A stretch of DNA of 64,000 nucleotides from Sphingomonadales bacterium. GTDB taxonomy: Bacteria > Pseudomonadota > Alphaproteobacteria > Sphingomonadales > Sphingomonadaceae. The stretch is from positions 25,548 through 89,547 of the forward strand of contig JAIXOE010000033.1 of assembly GCA_027486895.1 (NCBI GenBank). Reading direction: 5' to 3'. Shown here one piece after another: positions 8,990 through 18,164 of this stretch. The translations under genes were made by a program, and so were the position numbers. The notes beneath the pieces were generated by a model that did not search any database, was not told where the DNA came from, and saw only the letters and a program-made list of their open reading frames with translations. Every line of letters begins with the position of its first letter. Position 1 is the stretch's first letter.

Positions 8990-9922
8990 TCAGATGATCG
9001 GAGCAGAACGTGTGCCGATTGCGACAAAATAATCGTCAAGCTTGGCCGAGGTCTCGTCAGACAGTTCAATGAAAACCCGCCGTGCATCGGCTGGATCCTG
9101 ACGCCGGACGAGCATGCCGCTTTCGGTCATTGCGGTGATCCACCGCAACGCAGTCGTCGGTGGAACCGCAGCGGCAATACACAGGCTGGAAACCGACACA
9201 TGCTGCCCTTCTTGCCCGGCAGCCTTCAGATCCAGCAATATATCCCATGCCGGATCCGCGAACAGATCAGGCGGAAAAAATCGTTCCCGCATGCGGCGCA
9301 GCTTGATGATGTCGCGCAGGGTTTGGGCATCCATTGCATCCGAGCGCATGGGGTTGGCGGATGGAAATCCCTGAAACCCGCTTAACGGTGCTGGCCGAAA
9401 GGAAATAGGTTTGTCGGACACGCCGGATTTGCGTTCCGAATCAGCCATGCGCGCAAGGGTGCGGGCAAATTCTGCAAGCTCGTCGCTGATTCGGTGTAGC
9501 GATCCGAATGGGACGTCGCGGTTCCTGTCATGCAGTCGGTCCATATCGCCCCGTCCAAACGCCCCCGCCAAAATCGGCATCGCCTCGATATCGTCAGCGT
9601 CGACGATGAAATGGCACTGGCCTTGCGGAAGCGCGGCATAAGCGTCCTCCAGCCCCTCCATCTTGGTCCACACCAACGCAGTGCTGCGATGGGTCTGGAG
9701 ATACTGCGTAATGCGCGACAGGGAATCTGTGGGTATCTCCGTTTCGGAGGAAAGGTCGACCAGAAGGAAATCCGCGCGCTGCGCGTCATCCATCACAAGC
9801 GGGGTGCAGCCCGTTACGGCAACCAATCGATGGAGATCAGCGATGCGCTCGTGCGACCCGCTGACGATCATCGCGGTGCGACCAATGGCGCTGGAACCGA
9901 ACGGGGACGGGAATTCTGCCAT
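8990..9922 (-). CDS. MarR-type winged-helix regulator with N-terminal receiver-like domain
   Basis: The 310-residue protein has a C-terminal MarR-like winged helix from about residue 215: KLRRMRERFFPPDLFADPAWDILLDL, a recognition segment SVSSLCIAAAVPPTTALRWI and the wing RRQDPADARRVFIELSD. The first 130 residues alternate strands and helices (TAMIVSGS, ADFLLVDLSSE, RSTALVWTK) in a way that recalls a receiver domain without its full acidic pocket, so it may sense a ligand or partner instead of a phosphate. The start at 9922 follows a GGGAG ribosome site; the longer frame looks noncoding. It is divergent from the M3 peptidase gene, which it might control. Confidence 0.7.
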   Translation of the reverse strand: MAEFPSPFGSSAIGRTAMIVSGSHERIADLHRLVAVTGCTPLVMDDAQRADFLLVDLSSETEIPTDSLSRITQYLQTHRSTALVWTKMEGLEDAYAALPQGQCHFIVDADDIEAMPILAGAFGRGDMDRLHDRNRDVPFGSLHRISDELAEFARTLARMADSERKSGVSDKPISFRPAPLSGFQGFPSANPMRSDAMDAQTLRDIIKLRRMRERFFPPDLFADPAWDILLDLKAAGQEGQHVSVSSLCIAAAVPPTTALRWITAMTESGMLVRRQDPADARRVFIELSDETSAKLDDYFVAIGTRSAPII

Positions 9923-10123
9923 ATCTGTTTCTCCCTGCAACGGGATTAGGCGCATCATTTGGCGAACACACCATAATAGCGGCTGCGGTGATGTAAAATT
10001 TCGCTCCGTTTCGGAGGAAACAGTTTTGGCCCACTGGTTGTTTGCAAGGCGGGCCCGATGCGCTAATCCTGTGTCCATGGAGCTCGGGAATACGAGCCGC
10101 TAGAATCAGAGGAGCATATTCAG

Positions 10124-12259
10124 GTGAAAACGGGAAAAATCATGGCGAGCGCAGCAGCGCTCTTAATGTCAGGAGTAGCGATGACTGCGGTTGCACAAGC
10201 GAAAGAAACAAAGACCGGCCAGATGGCAAATGAACCTGCCTTGCTTCAGGAATGGACGGGGCCATATGAAGGCGTGCCGCCTTGGGATCAGGTTAAAGTG
10301 GCCGAGTTTCCAGCAGCCTTTCAGGCAGCCATGAAGGCATCCAAGGCTGAGTTTGAAGCCATGCTCGAAAAGCCAGAAGCCATCACTTTTGACAACACCA
10401 TCACCGCAAGCGAATTGTCGGGCGAGAAAATCGGCCGTTTGTTCTCGATCTGGGGCGTGCATTCATCGAACCTGTCCAACCCTGAAGTCCGTAAAATTCA
10501 GGCTGAGTGGGAACCAAAGGTTAGTGCGTTTTTCTCCGAACTCTCGCTCGATGCCCGTTATTTTCAGCGCGTAAAATTTCTTTACGATCAACGCGCCTCG
10601 CTTGATCTGGATGCCAAGCAAATGCGGCTTTTGGAACGGACCTATGACGGCCTGGTCCGCAATGGAGCGATGCTCGACGCGGGCAAGAAAGCGCAGGTCA
10701 TCAGCATAGAGACTGATCTTTCCAAGAAATTCTCTGCCTTCTCCGAAAAGGTTCTCGCGGATGAGGAAACCTTCATTCCGATCACCGACGCGGCGGACCT
10801 TGCTGGATTGCCCGAAAGCTATGTCGCAGCGATTCAGGCGGCAGCCAAGGCAAAGGGGCAAACTGGCTGGGCAGTCGTCAACACCCGCTCCGCGGTGCAG
10901 CCTTTCCTTGAAAACTCAACGCGGCGCGATTTGCGTGAAAAGGTCTGGCGTGCGTTTACGATGCGCGGTGATAACCAAAACGCGAACGATACCAACGCAA
11001 CCATCGCCGAAATCCTGAAGCTACGTCAGGATCGTGCAGAGATACTCGGTTTCCCGACGCATGCACATTACCGCATGGCCGACACCATGGCGAAGGACCC
11101 GAACAAGGCGATGGACCTGATGATGAAGGTCTGGCCGGCTGCGGTGGCCCGCGTGAAGGAAGAAGTTGCTGACATGCAGGCGATCGCCAATGCCGATAAC
11201 ATCACTATCGAGCCATGGGATTATCGCTTTTATGCGGAAAAGGTCCGCAAAGCGAAATATGACCTCGATCAGGAAGCGATTAAGCCATATTTCCAGCTGG
11301 ATAATATGGTTGCAGCGATGTTCGACGCTGCGGGCAAGCTATATGGCATGAGCTTCAGCGAAAATACCGGCACGGTTCCTGTTTTCGAACCCAAGGTGCG
11401 GACATTTGAAGTCAAGCGCGACGGCAAGGTCGTTGGCCTATTCTACCTCGACAACTTCGCACGCGCCGGCAAGCGTTCGGGCGCGTGGATGACGACCTAT
11501 CGCAGCCAGCATAAACTGGGCGGCAAGAACAACATCGTTCTGGCGTCAAACAACAACAACTTCGTGCCCGGTGCAGACGGCGTGCCAACGCTCATCAGCA
11601 TCGATGACGCATCGACATTGTTCCACGAATTCGGCCATGCCATCCATTATCTGAACTCCGACATTACGTGGCCCGGCCTTGGCGGCACACCGCGCGATTT
11701 TGTCGAATATCCAAGCCAGGTAAACGAAAACTGGCTCCTGACGCCTTATGTGCTCAACAATTATGCCAAACATTATAAGACGGGTGAGCCAATCCCAGCA
11801 GCCTTGGTTGAGAAGATCCGCGCGAGTGATACGTTTAACCAGGGCTTCTCGACGGTGGAATATCTGTCGAGCGCAATATTGGATATGAAGTTGCACAACC
11901 GCAGCGAACCCGTGACCGATGCGCGCGCGTTCGAGCGCGATACGCTGGCGGAAATCGGGATGCCCAAGGAAATGGCAATGCGTCACCGTTTGCCCCAGTT
12001 TAACCACCTGTTTGCCGACGATGGCTATTCGGCGGGTTACTACAGCTATCTGTGGTCCGAGACGATGGATGCCGACACATGGGCGGCCTTCACTGAAAAG
12101 GGTGATGTCTGGGACAAGGAAACAGCCGAACGTTTCCGGTCGATGTTGCTGGCGACGGGTAACGAAACTGACCGGATCGAAGCCTATCGCGCCTTCCGGG
12201 GTCGTGATCCTGATGTGAAATACATCATGAAGAAGCGCGGATTTCCAACTGGAGAGTAA
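10124..12259 (+). CDS. M3-family zinc metallopeptidase (peptidyl-dipeptidase Dcp-like), exported
   Basis: The 711-residue protein has an N-terminal signal sequence (SAAALLMSGVAMTAVAQA) and the M3 zinc motif TLFHEFGHAIH, with His501, Glu502 and His505. Overall length and the downstream FVEYPSQVNENW segment match Dcp-type peptidyl-dipeptidases, which remove C-terminal dipeptides from short peptides; here the enzyme is likely periplasmic. The start is a GTG nine bases after an AGAGGAG ribosome site; an ATG at 10142 is the alternative. A strong terminator follows at 12282-12318, so the gene is probably monocistronic. Confidence 0.88.
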   Translation: MKTGKIMASAAALLMSGVAMTAVAQAKETKTGQMANEPALLQEWTGPYEGVPPWDQVKVAEFPAAFQAAMKASKAEFEAMLEKPEAITFDNTITASELSGEKIGRLFSIWGVHSSNLSNPEVRKIQAEWEPKVSAFFSELSLDARYFQRVKFLYDQRASLDLDAKQMRLLERTYDGLVRNGAMLDAGKKAQVISIETDLSKKFSAFSEKVLADEETFIPITDAADLAGLPESYVAAIQAAAKAKGQTGWAVVNTRSAVQPFLENSTRRDLREKVWRAFTMRGDNQNANDTNATIAEILKLRQDRAEILGFPTHAHYRMADTMAKDPNKAMDLMMKVWPAAVARVKEEVADMQAIANADNITIEPWDYRFYAEKVRKAKYDLDQEAIKPYFQLDNMVAAMFDAAGKLYGMSFSENTGTVPVFEPKVRTFEVKRDGKVVGLFYLDNFARAGKRSGAWMTTYRSQHKLGGKNNIVLASNNNNFVPGADGVPTLISIDDASTLFHEFGHAIHYLNSDITWPGLGGTPRDFVEYPSQVNENWLLTPYVLNNYAKHYKTGEPIPAALVEKIRASDTFNQGFSTVEYLSSAILDMKLHNRSEPVTDARAFERDTLAEIGMPKEMAMRHRLPQFNHLFADDGYSAGYYSYLWSETMDADTWAAFTEKGDVWDKETAERFRSMLLATGNETDRIEAYRAFRGRDPDVKYIMKKRGFPTGE

Positions 12260-12281
12260 AGCTTTCGCATCGCGTTAAGAG

Positions 12282-12318
12282 AGGGCTGCGCAGGCGAATA
12301 TCTGCGCAGCCCTTTTTT
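12282..12318 (+). terminator. Rho-independent terminator after the M3 peptidase gene
   Basis: A 12-base-pair perfect stem (AGGGCTGCGCAG / CTGCGCAGCCCT) with an 8-base loop is followed by a run of six T. It separates the peptidase from the SPFH operon. Confidence 0.9.
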
Positions 12319-12335
12319 GTTGCCTTCTCTCTAAA

Positions 12336-12356
12336 ATGATATAAATATGATATCAT
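12336..12356. promoter_or_regulatory. Putative operator/promoter of the SPFH operon (ATGATAT repeat and palindrome)
   Basis: ATGATAT at 12336-12342 recurs eleven bases on as the perfect palindrome ATGATATCAT (12347-12356), overlapping a TATAAAT-like -10 element, about 20 bases before the SPFH start. The operon encodes a ribbon-helix-helix protein, a class that usually binds short palindromes in its own promoter, so autoregulation is a reasonable guess. A nearly 20-base AT-rich stretch can hold such patterns by chance. Confidence 0.45.
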
Positions 12357-12374
12357 CTTTTCAGGGAGATTATC

Positions 12375-13277
12375 ATGACCGACGAATCGAATAACTCGCT
12401 TATTGCTAGCCGGGAAATTGCTGCGCGCAGCTTCAATGGCTATTTGATGCTCTTTATCATGTTGGCGAGCATGGCCGGTTTCGCATGGGGTTTGTTGAAT
12501 GCGATTGGTGGTGCCGGTCCCGGCGCTAACATCGTCGCGATGGGCTTCAGCACTGCCATATTCCTTTTCGTCTCCATCGGCTTTTACATGCTTCAGCCTA
12601 ACCAAGGCGCAGCGCTCACCTTGTTCGGTTCATATCAAGGTACGGATCGGAATGAAGGTCTGCGCTGGATGTGGCCATGGATCGGCAAGGCGAAGATTTC
12701 GCTGCGTGCAAACAACCTGATCTCTGAGAAGATCAAGGTGAATGATCTGCGCGGTAACCCCATTGAGATGGCAGCGCAGGTTGTCTGGCGTGTGACCGAC
12801 ACTGCGCAGGCCTTGTTTGATATCGATGATTATAAGGCGTTTGTGCTTGCCCAGATTGAGGCTGCTGTCCGGACCATTGGCGCGCGTTACCCTTATGATG
12901 ATTTCACGCATCAGGAAGTGACGTTGCGCGGCAATCACGATCAAGTCGGCGGCGAATTGCGGCTGGAGTTGATGGAACGTTTGCGTGTTGCAGGTATCAC
13001 CGTCGATGAATGCGGCTTCACCCATCTGGCTTATGCGCAGGAAATCGCTGGCGCGATGCTGCGTCGCCAACAGGCCGAAGCAGTGGTTGCTGCGCGCAAG
13101 ACCTTGGTCGAGGGCGCAGTCGGCATGGTCGAAATGGCGCTCGAAATGCTGTCTGCGAAAAACGTCGTCGAGTTGGACGATGAACGCCGCGCAGCGATGG
13201 TCTCCAACCTCATGGTTGTTTTATGCGGTGAGCGTGACACGCAACCTGTGGTCAACACCGGTACATTGTACAGCTAG
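12375..13277 (+). CDS. SPFH/band-7 domain membrane protein
   Basis: The 300-residue protein has two N-terminal membrane segments (about residues 22-44 and 53-73), then a band-7 domain: YMLQPNQGAALTLFGSYQGT, LRWMWPWIGKAKISLRANNL, KVNDLRGNPIEMAAQVVWRVTDTAQALFDI and a helical, Ala/Glu-rich C-terminal part. SPFH proteins form ring-like scaffolds in membranes and often protect or regulate proteases and stress functions. It heads a four-gene unit with a ribbon-helix-helix protein and two small membrane proteins. The precise role is unknown. Confidence 0.88.
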   Translation: MTDESNNSLIASREIAARSFNGYLMLFIMLASMAGFAWGLLNAIGGAGPGANIVAMGFSTAIFLFVSIGFYMLQPNQGAALTLFGSYQGTDRNEGLRWMWPWIGKAKISLRANNLISEKIKVNDLRGNPIEMAAQVVWRVTDTAQALFDIDDYKAFVLAQIEAAVRTIGARYPYDDFTHQEVTLRGNHDQVGGELRLELMERLRVAGITVDECGFTHLAYAQEIAGAMLRRQQAEAVVAARKTLVEGAVGMVEMALEMLSAKNVVELDDERRAAMVSNLMVVLCGERDTQPVVNTGTLYS

Positions 13278-13286
13278 GCCAGTCAC

Positions 13287-13487
13287 GTGTCCGCTCCGTC
13301 CAAAAAGGCCTTCCCGCTCCGTCTCGATCCAGCGCTGTTCGCTGCGGTGGAACGGCTGGCGGCGGCCGATTTGCGGAGCGCAAATGCCGAGATTGAGGTA
13401 TTGTTGCGTGAGGCTTTGGCCAAGCGCGGGGTAAAGGTCGGCGTTAGCGAGATGCCAAAGCGCGGGCGTCCACCAAAGGAGATTTGA
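13287..13487 (+). CDS. Ribbon-helix-helix (Arc-like) DNA-binding protein
   Basis: The 66-residue basic protein reads KKAFPLRLDPALFAAVERLAAADLRSANAEIEVLL, a beta strand plus two helices as in Arc/MetJ-type repressors or antitoxins, followed by a lysine/arginine-rich tail ending KRGRPPKEI. It starts with GTG nine bases after the SPFH stop, so it is cotranscribed. It could be the autoregulator of this operon. No toxin-like partner is seen next to it: the following genes encode membrane proteins. Confidence 0.75.
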   Translation: MSAPSKKAFPLRLDPALFAAVERLAAADLRSANAEIEVLLREALAKRGVKVGVSEMPKRGRPPKEI

Positions 13488-13488
13488 G

Positions 13489-13827
13489 ATGCGCGATGAA
13501 GAAAAACCCTTTGTATATTATAAGTCGGGATCAGGCGTAAAAATATCACCGCGCAATGCTGCAGGGTGGCGGGCATTTGCTGTTTGGATGCTCGCATTGT
13601 TCGCCGCTTCAGGGATCTTCGTATGGGCAAGCGCGGTTGCTGATGAAGCGGGATGGGACGATAGCAAAATACTGCTATATTTATTGCTGCCATTTCTAAT
13701 TGTCACCACCGTCTGGGCGCTCGCTATGTTTCGTTACATGAAGGCACGCAGTGAGATTATCGACGTAGATAATCTGCTGCAAATCAAGCGTGATATTGAA
13801 CGCACCGATAAGCAGAAGCGGCGTTGA
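13489..13827 (+). CDS. Two-helix membrane protein, unknown function
   Basis: This 112-residue protein has a short cytoplasmic start, a membrane segment near residues 27-48 (FAVWMLALFAASGIFVWASAV), a second near residues 62-83 (LLYLLLPFLIVTTVWALAMF) and a charged C-terminus (KRDIERTDKQKRR). It starts one base after the ribbon-helix-helix stop. I do not recognise a family. Its position between a DNA-binding protein and another membrane protein suggests a role with the SPFH protein in the membrane. Confidence 0.65.
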   Translation: MRDEEKPFVYYKSGSGVKISPRNAAGWRAFAVWMLALFAASGIFVWASAVADEAGWDDSKILLYLLLPFLIVTTVWALAMFRYMKARSEIIDVDNLLQIKRDIERTDKQKRR

Positions 13828-13844
13828 AAACAGAGGAGTTAAAT

Positions 13845-14114
13845 ATGCTACATCTGTTTCTGGAAAAAGGCCCTTGGTTCCGGGCGAAGAAATTCGGTTA
13901 CGGTGCTGGCTTGCCCTTCAAATGGCAGGGATGGGCCGTTTCGGCTTTTTACGCGCTCGCAATGACTGGCTTGGGTCTGCTTGCGGACAATAATGAAGCG
14001 ATGCCAACGATTGCGACTGTCGCGCTCATGCTATTTGTTACCGGCATTTTCCTCGGCATTGTGCGTAAACGCACGGAGGGCGGCTGGAAATGGCGCGGGG
14101 ATTTCGGCGCTTAA
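13845..14114 (+). CDS. Small membrane protein, unknown function
   Basis: The 89-residue product has two predicted membrane helices (WAVSAFYALAMTGLGLLA and IATVALMLFVTGIFLGIV) and a basic C-terminal stretch RKRTEGGWKWRGDFGA. I place the start at the ATG at 13845 because GAGGAG stands six bases before it; a TTG at 13824 would overlap the previous gene. The last four bases overlap the stop of the convergent S1/P1 nuclease gene. I know no named family. Confidence 0.65.
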   Translation: MLHLFLEKGPWFRAKKFGYGAGLPFKWQGWAVSAFYALAMTGLGLLADNNEAMPTIATVALMLFVTGIFLGIVRKRTEGGWKWRGDFGA

Positions 14115-14947
14115 CGCAGCGCTTCGTCTAACAACCGCGCGAGCCTGATACCGCCACGTTCAACCTGTTGGCGCAATGCAGCGCGTGAGGCCGCGACGTC
14201 CGCCTCATCAATGATCACGGGCGCCGTTGGCTTTGCACCACATGGGTCGCCATCCATAGCGCGCGGATATGCGATATCGCGTGATATGGCCCAATTCTCT
14301 TCGCTCCACAGCCGGACATTGCCTTGTTCGACAGCGGCTTTCTCCGCTGGCGAAAATGCGCGGACAATCGCTGGCGCGGCAGACAGCGCGCGGTCGGCCA
14401 GCAAGCCGTCCCACACCGAATGCAGATTATATCCGGGCATGACGCCATAAATGGTCTTCAGGTCATTTCCGCCACGGTCCGCGTGATCACCGGCGTGCAA
14501 TGGCTGGTGAATGTCGCCTACAAAATGCACGAGGAAAGCCAGCGCTTCCAAACGAACATGCGCGGGCAGGGCCTTGTTCGACAGCAACGCGACGTTGCGT
14601 TCGATCTGTGCAGACACGCAGTTACCGTCGGCACAAGCACTCTTCAGGTCGAACGGCTTGCAGATGTCGACATTCTGATAATGCCAGCTGTTGGTATAGC
14701 CCCAGCGCACCCGGTCGCCTTTGATGCAATCCGCCCAGACGCTGACGTCCGCAATGTTGCGCATCGCGCATTTTGGCGTGCCCAGCATCGGCGCCGCGCG
14801 CAACAGACGCTGCATATTGGCGCGCGCTTGTGGCGACATATTGGCCTGCGCGATCTGTGCGACGGTTTCATGGCCATATTCCCAATATGCGTTGGCAGGC
14901 GCAAGTGGCGCGAGAAGAAGGATGAGGGCCGTGAGCAAACGTTTCAT
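14111..14947 (-). CDS. Secreted S1/P1-type zinc-dependent nuclease
   Basis: A 20-residue signal peptide is followed by YWEYGHETVAQIA, where an N-terminal Trp and the next His begin the trinuclear zinc site of S1/P1 nucleases. Further ligand regions are present: ADVSVWADCI, NSWHYQNVD, LVHFVGDIHQPLHAGDHADRGGND and NLHSVWDG. These enzymes degrade single-stranded DNA/RNA and release 3'-phosphate from 3'-mononucleotides, outside the cytoplasm, which suggests phosphate or nucleotide scavenging. The W-to-H spacing is one residue shorter than in the fungal enzymes as I remember them, and the cleavage site may be before Tyr21 or Trp22. Confidence 0.87.
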   Translation of the reverse strand: MKRLLTALILLLAPLAPANAYWEYGHETVAQIAQANMSPQARANMQRLLRAAPMLGTPKCAMRNIADVSVWADCIKGDRVRWGYTNSWHYQNVDICKPFDLKSACADGNCVSAQIERNVALLSNKALPAHVRLEALAFLVHFVGDIHQPLHAGDHADRGGNDLKTIYGVMPGYNLHSVWDGLLADRALSAAPAIVRAFSPAEKAAVEQGNVRLWSEENWAISRDIAYPRAMDGDPCGAKPTAPVIIDEADVAASRAALRQQVERGGIRLARLLDEALR

Positions 14948-14993
14948 ATCGGCGTCTTAGTTTGTAACCATGGGTAAATCAAAGCGCTTAGCG

Positions 14994-15923
14994 TCATTCG
15001 TCGCCATATATGGCGACATATTTCTCGCCTGCGCTGGTTGCCCGCCCGCGATACATTCCGGGTGTGTTGAAACTGAATGTTGCTGTCCCGTCAGGCGCAG
15101 TCACGATCACGCCGCCCGTTCCGCCCAATTCTTCCAGTTCGCCGATTACATGGTCGGCAGCGGCTTTAGCATCATCGCCCAACATCCGCATCCGTGCGCA
15201 GATTTCATGCGCGACGCCCAGACGGATGAAAAACTCGCCCGCACCTGTGGCGGACACGGCGCAGGCGCGATTGTCTGCATAATTGCCCGCGCCAATGACG
15301 GGCGAATCGCCAATTCGGCCCCAGCGTTTGCCCGTGAGGCCACCCGTCGATGTGGCAGCCGCGACATTGCCGTCATTATCCACCGCCACCGCGCCGACAG
15401 TGCCATATTTCATATCGATATCGTACCAGCCCAGCTTCTTCGCCTTTAGTTCTTCCAACTGGCGCCAGCGTTCGGGGGTCGCGAAATAATCGGGGTCGAC
15501 TTGGTCCAGCCCCTGTTCGCGGCTGAACTCGTCCGCGCCTTCGCGTGAGAGCATGACATGCGGGCTGTGCTCCATGACGGCGCGCGCAAGCAAGACGGGG
15601 TTGCGCGTATATCGCGCGCCAGTCACGGCACCAGCGCCGCGCGTCTTGCCGTCCATAATCGCGGCATCGAGCTCGTTAATGCCTTTATAAGTGAACACCG
15701 CGCCATGCCCGGCGTTAAAATGCGCGTCATCTTCAAGCGCCATAACGGCGGCGGAAACGGCATCCATGGCGCTGCCGGAATGGGCAAGCACAGCTGATCC
15801 CGCGTCAAGCGCCGTTGACAGGCCAGCGCGCGCGCCTTCATCCTGCTCGGCAGACAGCTTCCCGCGCACCATGCTGCCTGCGCCGCCATGAATCAGCAGG
15901 GTCCATTTTGGTTGGGTCATCAA
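14994..15923 (-). CDS. Isoaspartyl peptidase / L-asparaginase (plant-type, Ntn hydrolase)
   Basis: The 309-residue precursor has WTLLIHGGAGSM at the start and the autocleavage site KYGTVGAVAVDNDGNVAAATSTGG, with Thr175 as the nucleophile exposed after self-cleavage. Also visible are GDSPVIGAGNYAD and SATGAGEFFIR. Enzymes of this family remove N-terminal isoaspartyl residues from damaged peptides and hydrolyse asparagine. No signal peptide is visible, so it acts in the cytoplasm. An adjacent Met codon one triplet in is an equally possible start. Confidence 0.9.
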   Translation of the reverse strand: MMTQPKWTLLIHGGAGSMVRGKLSAEQDEGARAGLSTALDAGSAVLAHSGSAMDAVSAAVMALEDDAHFNAGHGAVFTYKGINELDAAIMDGKTRGAGAVTGARYTRNPVLLARAVMEHSPHVMLSREGADEFSREQGLDQVDPDYFATPERWRQLEELKAKKLGWYDIDMKYGTVGAVAVDNDGNVAAATSTGGLTGKRWGRIGDSPVIGAGNYADNRACAVSATGAGEFFIRLGVAHEICARMRMLGDDAKAAADHVIGELEELGGTGGVIVTAPDGTATFSFNTPGMYRGRATSAGEKYVAIYGDE

Positions 15924-16029
15924 TCTGTTCCTTTTGGACTTCCGGTGCAGGCGGCTATGCTATGCCAATCCGGATAGTATCAAAAGCAACCAGATGACAT
16001 GCTGAAAATGTGCGTCACCCAAAAGATAA

Positions 16030-16578
16030 TCAGAAACGCATCGCGACGCTCACGCCGCCGCTCGTGCTGTCGCCCCATGGCAAAACCACAGCCTGTCGTG
16101 CACTACGTTTACGCGTGATCAAAAATCCGGATGCGGTGCCAATGCCCGCGCCGACCACGACGTCATACCAATGGTGCTTGTCTGCCTGAACGCGGGCCAA
16201 GCCGACAAAGCTTGCGGCAACCATGGCAGGCAAGCCAATGTCGGCGCCCTGGCGATTATACAATGTCGCAGCGGCGGCAAACGCGGTGCTCGTGTGGCCT
16301 GATGGGAAACTTTTTCGGTCGCTGCCGTCGGGACGCAATTCGGGGAATGTGTTCTTCAAACCGGTGGTGACCAAGGCCGATGCGCCAAGTGAACCCGCTG
16401 CCTGAAATGCACCCTGCTTGTCACCATTCGCAATAGGAAGGCCAAGCGCCAGCAGGCTTAAGCTTGCAACGCCAACATCGCTTGCAGTCGCCCATGCCTT
16501 CTCATTCTTCGCTTGTGCTTGAATGGGGGCTGCCGCCAGCAAAAGGGCCAGAGAAATCCGGCTGATATGCTTTTTCAT
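16030..16578 (-). CDS. PAP2-family phosphatase-like protein, exported
   Basis: The 182-residue protein starts with a signal peptide ([16 protein letters not shown]) and holds the acid-phosphatase signature in split form: [29 protein letters not shown] and later [23 protein letters not shown]. These supply the KxxxxxxRP, PSGH and SRxxxxxHxxxD elements, although the third reads [13 protein letters not shown]. It would dephosphorylate lipid or small phosphates at the periplasmic side. The start at 16578 follows AAAGGA. It is divergent from ispG. Confidence 0.82.
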   Translation of the reverse strand: MKKHISRISLALLLAAAPIQAQAKNEKAWATASDVGVASLSLLALGLPIANGDKQGAFQAAGSLGASALVTTGLKNTFPELRPDGSDRKSFPSGHTSTAFAAAATLYNRQGADIGLPAMVAASFVGLARVQADKHHWYDVVVGAGIGTASGFLITRKRSARQAVVLPWGDSTSGGVSVAMRF

Positions 16579-16722
16579 ATAGCGTCCTTTGTTGTTTTCT
16601 ATCGCCCCGACGGGCCCTATAGGCGCGGACAAGCAGACCGCCCATACAATAAAAGGCTATGCCAGCGCGGTCCCTTAAGGATGATGATTGCGGGAATATT
16701 CCAAGCCGCCTATATCGCCAAA

Positions 16723-17862
16723 ATGTCTTCCATTCGCCCTTGGCGCGATATCGCGCGTCGTCAGTCCCGCCAGATCATGGTCGGTAACGTTCCTGTTGGC
16801 GGAAATGCCCCGATTTCGGTGCAAACGATGACCAATACGCTCACCAGCGATGCGGCAGCGACCATCGACCAGATCCGCCGCTGCGAAGACGCAGGCGTTG
16901 ATATCATCCGCGTATCCTGCCCTGATGTGGAAAGCACCGCTGCACTGAAGCAAATCGTGCGCGCCGCCAACGTGCCCATCGTCGCGGACATTCACTTCCA
17001 TTATAAGCGCGCGTTGGAAGCGGCGGATGCAGGCGCGGCGTGCCTTCGCATCAACCCGGGCAATATTGGCTCGTCCGAGCGCGTGAAGGAAGTTGTCAAC
17101 GCGGCCAAGGCCAATGGTTGCGCCATTCGTATTGGCGTCAACGCAGGGTCGCTGGAAAAAGACCTGCTCGAAAAATATGGCGAGCCTTGCCCAGAGGCGC
17201 TGATCGAAAGCGCGCTTGACCATATCAAGCTGCTTCAGGACCATGATTTCCACGAATATAAGGTCGCGGTAAAAGCCTCCGACGTGTTCCTTGCGGTTGC
17301 GGCTTACATGGGGCTGGCCGATGCGGTCGATTGCCCCATTCACCTTGGCATTACCGAAGCCGGCGGACTGATTGGCGGAACGGTCAAATCCTCCATCGGC
17401 ATGGGCAATCTGCTCTGGGGCGGGATCGGCGACACCATCCGCGTTAGCCTGTCTGCTGAACCCGAAGAAGAAGTCCGCGTTGGTTATGAAATTCTGAAAG
17501 CATTGGGACTGCGCACCCGCGGCGTCCGTGTGGTCAGCTGCCCCTCATGTGCTCGCCAGGGTTTCGATGTCATCCGCACAGTGCAGAAACTGGAAGAGGC
17601 GCTTGGCCATATCAAGACGCCGATGTCGCTCTCGGTACTTGGCTGCGTCGTCAACGGCCCCGGCGAAGCTCGCGAGACCGATATCGGCATCACCGGCGGC
17701 GGCAATGGCAAGCATATGGTCTATCTGTCGGGCGTGACCGATCACCATGTCGAAAATGACGAAATGGTCAGCCACATCGTCAAGCTGGTGGAAGCGAAAG
17801 CTGCGGAAATCGACGCGGGAGCCAGCGTCAGCATGGACACGCTGCACGGGAAAGCGGCTTGA
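16723..17862 (+). CDS. ispG: (E)-4-hydroxy-3-methylbut-2-enyl-diphosphate synthase
   Basis: The 379-residue protein matches IspG/GcpE: a TIM-barrel half with [20 protein letters not shown] and [15 protein letters not shown], then the iron-sulfur part CPSCARQ and [10 protein letters not shown] that supply the 4Fe-4S cysteines. It catalyses the penultimate step of the MEP isoprenoid pathway. I place the start at [10 protein letters not shown]; the longer open frame reaches into the promoter region shared with the PAP2 gene and is not family-like. A vapBC module begins about 45 bases downstream. Confidence 0.93.
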   Translation: MSSIRPWRDIARRQSRQIMVGNVPVGGNAPISVQTMTNTLTSDAAATIDQIRRCEDAGVDIIRVSCPDVESTAALKQIVRAANVPIVADIHFHYKRALEAADAGAACLRINPGNIGSSERVKEVVNAAKANGCAIRIGVNAGSLEKDLLEKYGEPCPEALIESALDHIKLLQDHDFHEYKVAVKASDVFLAVAAYMGLADAVDCPIHLGITEAGGLIGGTVKSSIGMGNLLWGGIGDTIRVSLSAEPEEEVRVGYEILKALGLRTRGVRVVSCPSCARQGFDVIRTVQKLEEALGHIKTPMSLSVLGCVVNGPGEARETDIGITGGGNGKHMVYLSGVTDHHVENDEMVSHIVKLVEAKAAEIDAGASVSMDTLHGKAA

Positions 17863-17867
17863 ATAAT

Positions 17868-17896
17868 TTCTAGAATTCTACTATTAAATTCTAGAA
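17868..17896. promoter_or_regulatory. Twin TTCTAGAA palindromes, putative vapBC operator
   Basis: Two identical 8-base palindromes, TTCTAGAA at 17868-17875 and 17889-17896, are spaced 21 bases centre to centre, which is two helical turns. They lie just after the ispG stop and end next to the ribosome site of the antitoxin gene. Antitoxins of this type commonly bind paired palindromes cooperatively to repress their own operon. Confidence 0.6.
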
Positions 17897-17906
17897 AGGA
17901 ATGGCG

Positions 17907-18164
17907 ATGGGTCTCAGCATTAAAAATGAAGAAACGGAGCAATTGATCCGTGAACTTGCCCGCCGCAAAGGGGTTGGCGTCACAACCGCAGTTCGTCTTG
18001 CCGTGCGGAACGAGTTGGCTAAAACACCTCCGCTAAAGAAAAGTCCGGAAAAGATTATAGCGGCCGTTCGTAAGATTCAGGGGCTCGCGGCAAAGCTACC
18101 TATCCTCGATGATCGTTCTGCAGATGAAATCTTGGGCTATGATGAAAAGGGACTGCCGAATTGA
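17907..18164 (+). CDS. vapB: VapB-type antitoxin (Rv0623/PSK-like)
   Basis: The 85-residue protein starts MGLSIKNEETEQLIRELARRKGVGVTTAVRLAVRNEL, the characteristic Rv0623-type N-terminus, and has an acidic C-terminus (PILDDRSADEILGYDEKGLPN) that would block the toxin. I use the ATG at 17907, six bases after AAAGGA; the ATG at 17901 touches that site. Its stop overlaps the toxin's TTG start. The protein neutralises VapC and likely represses the operon through the twin palindromes upstream. Confidence 0.88.
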   Translation: MGLSIKNEETEQLIRELARRKGVGVTTAVRLAVRNELAKTPPLKKSPEKIIAAVRKIQGLAAKLPILDDRSADEILGYDEKGLPN

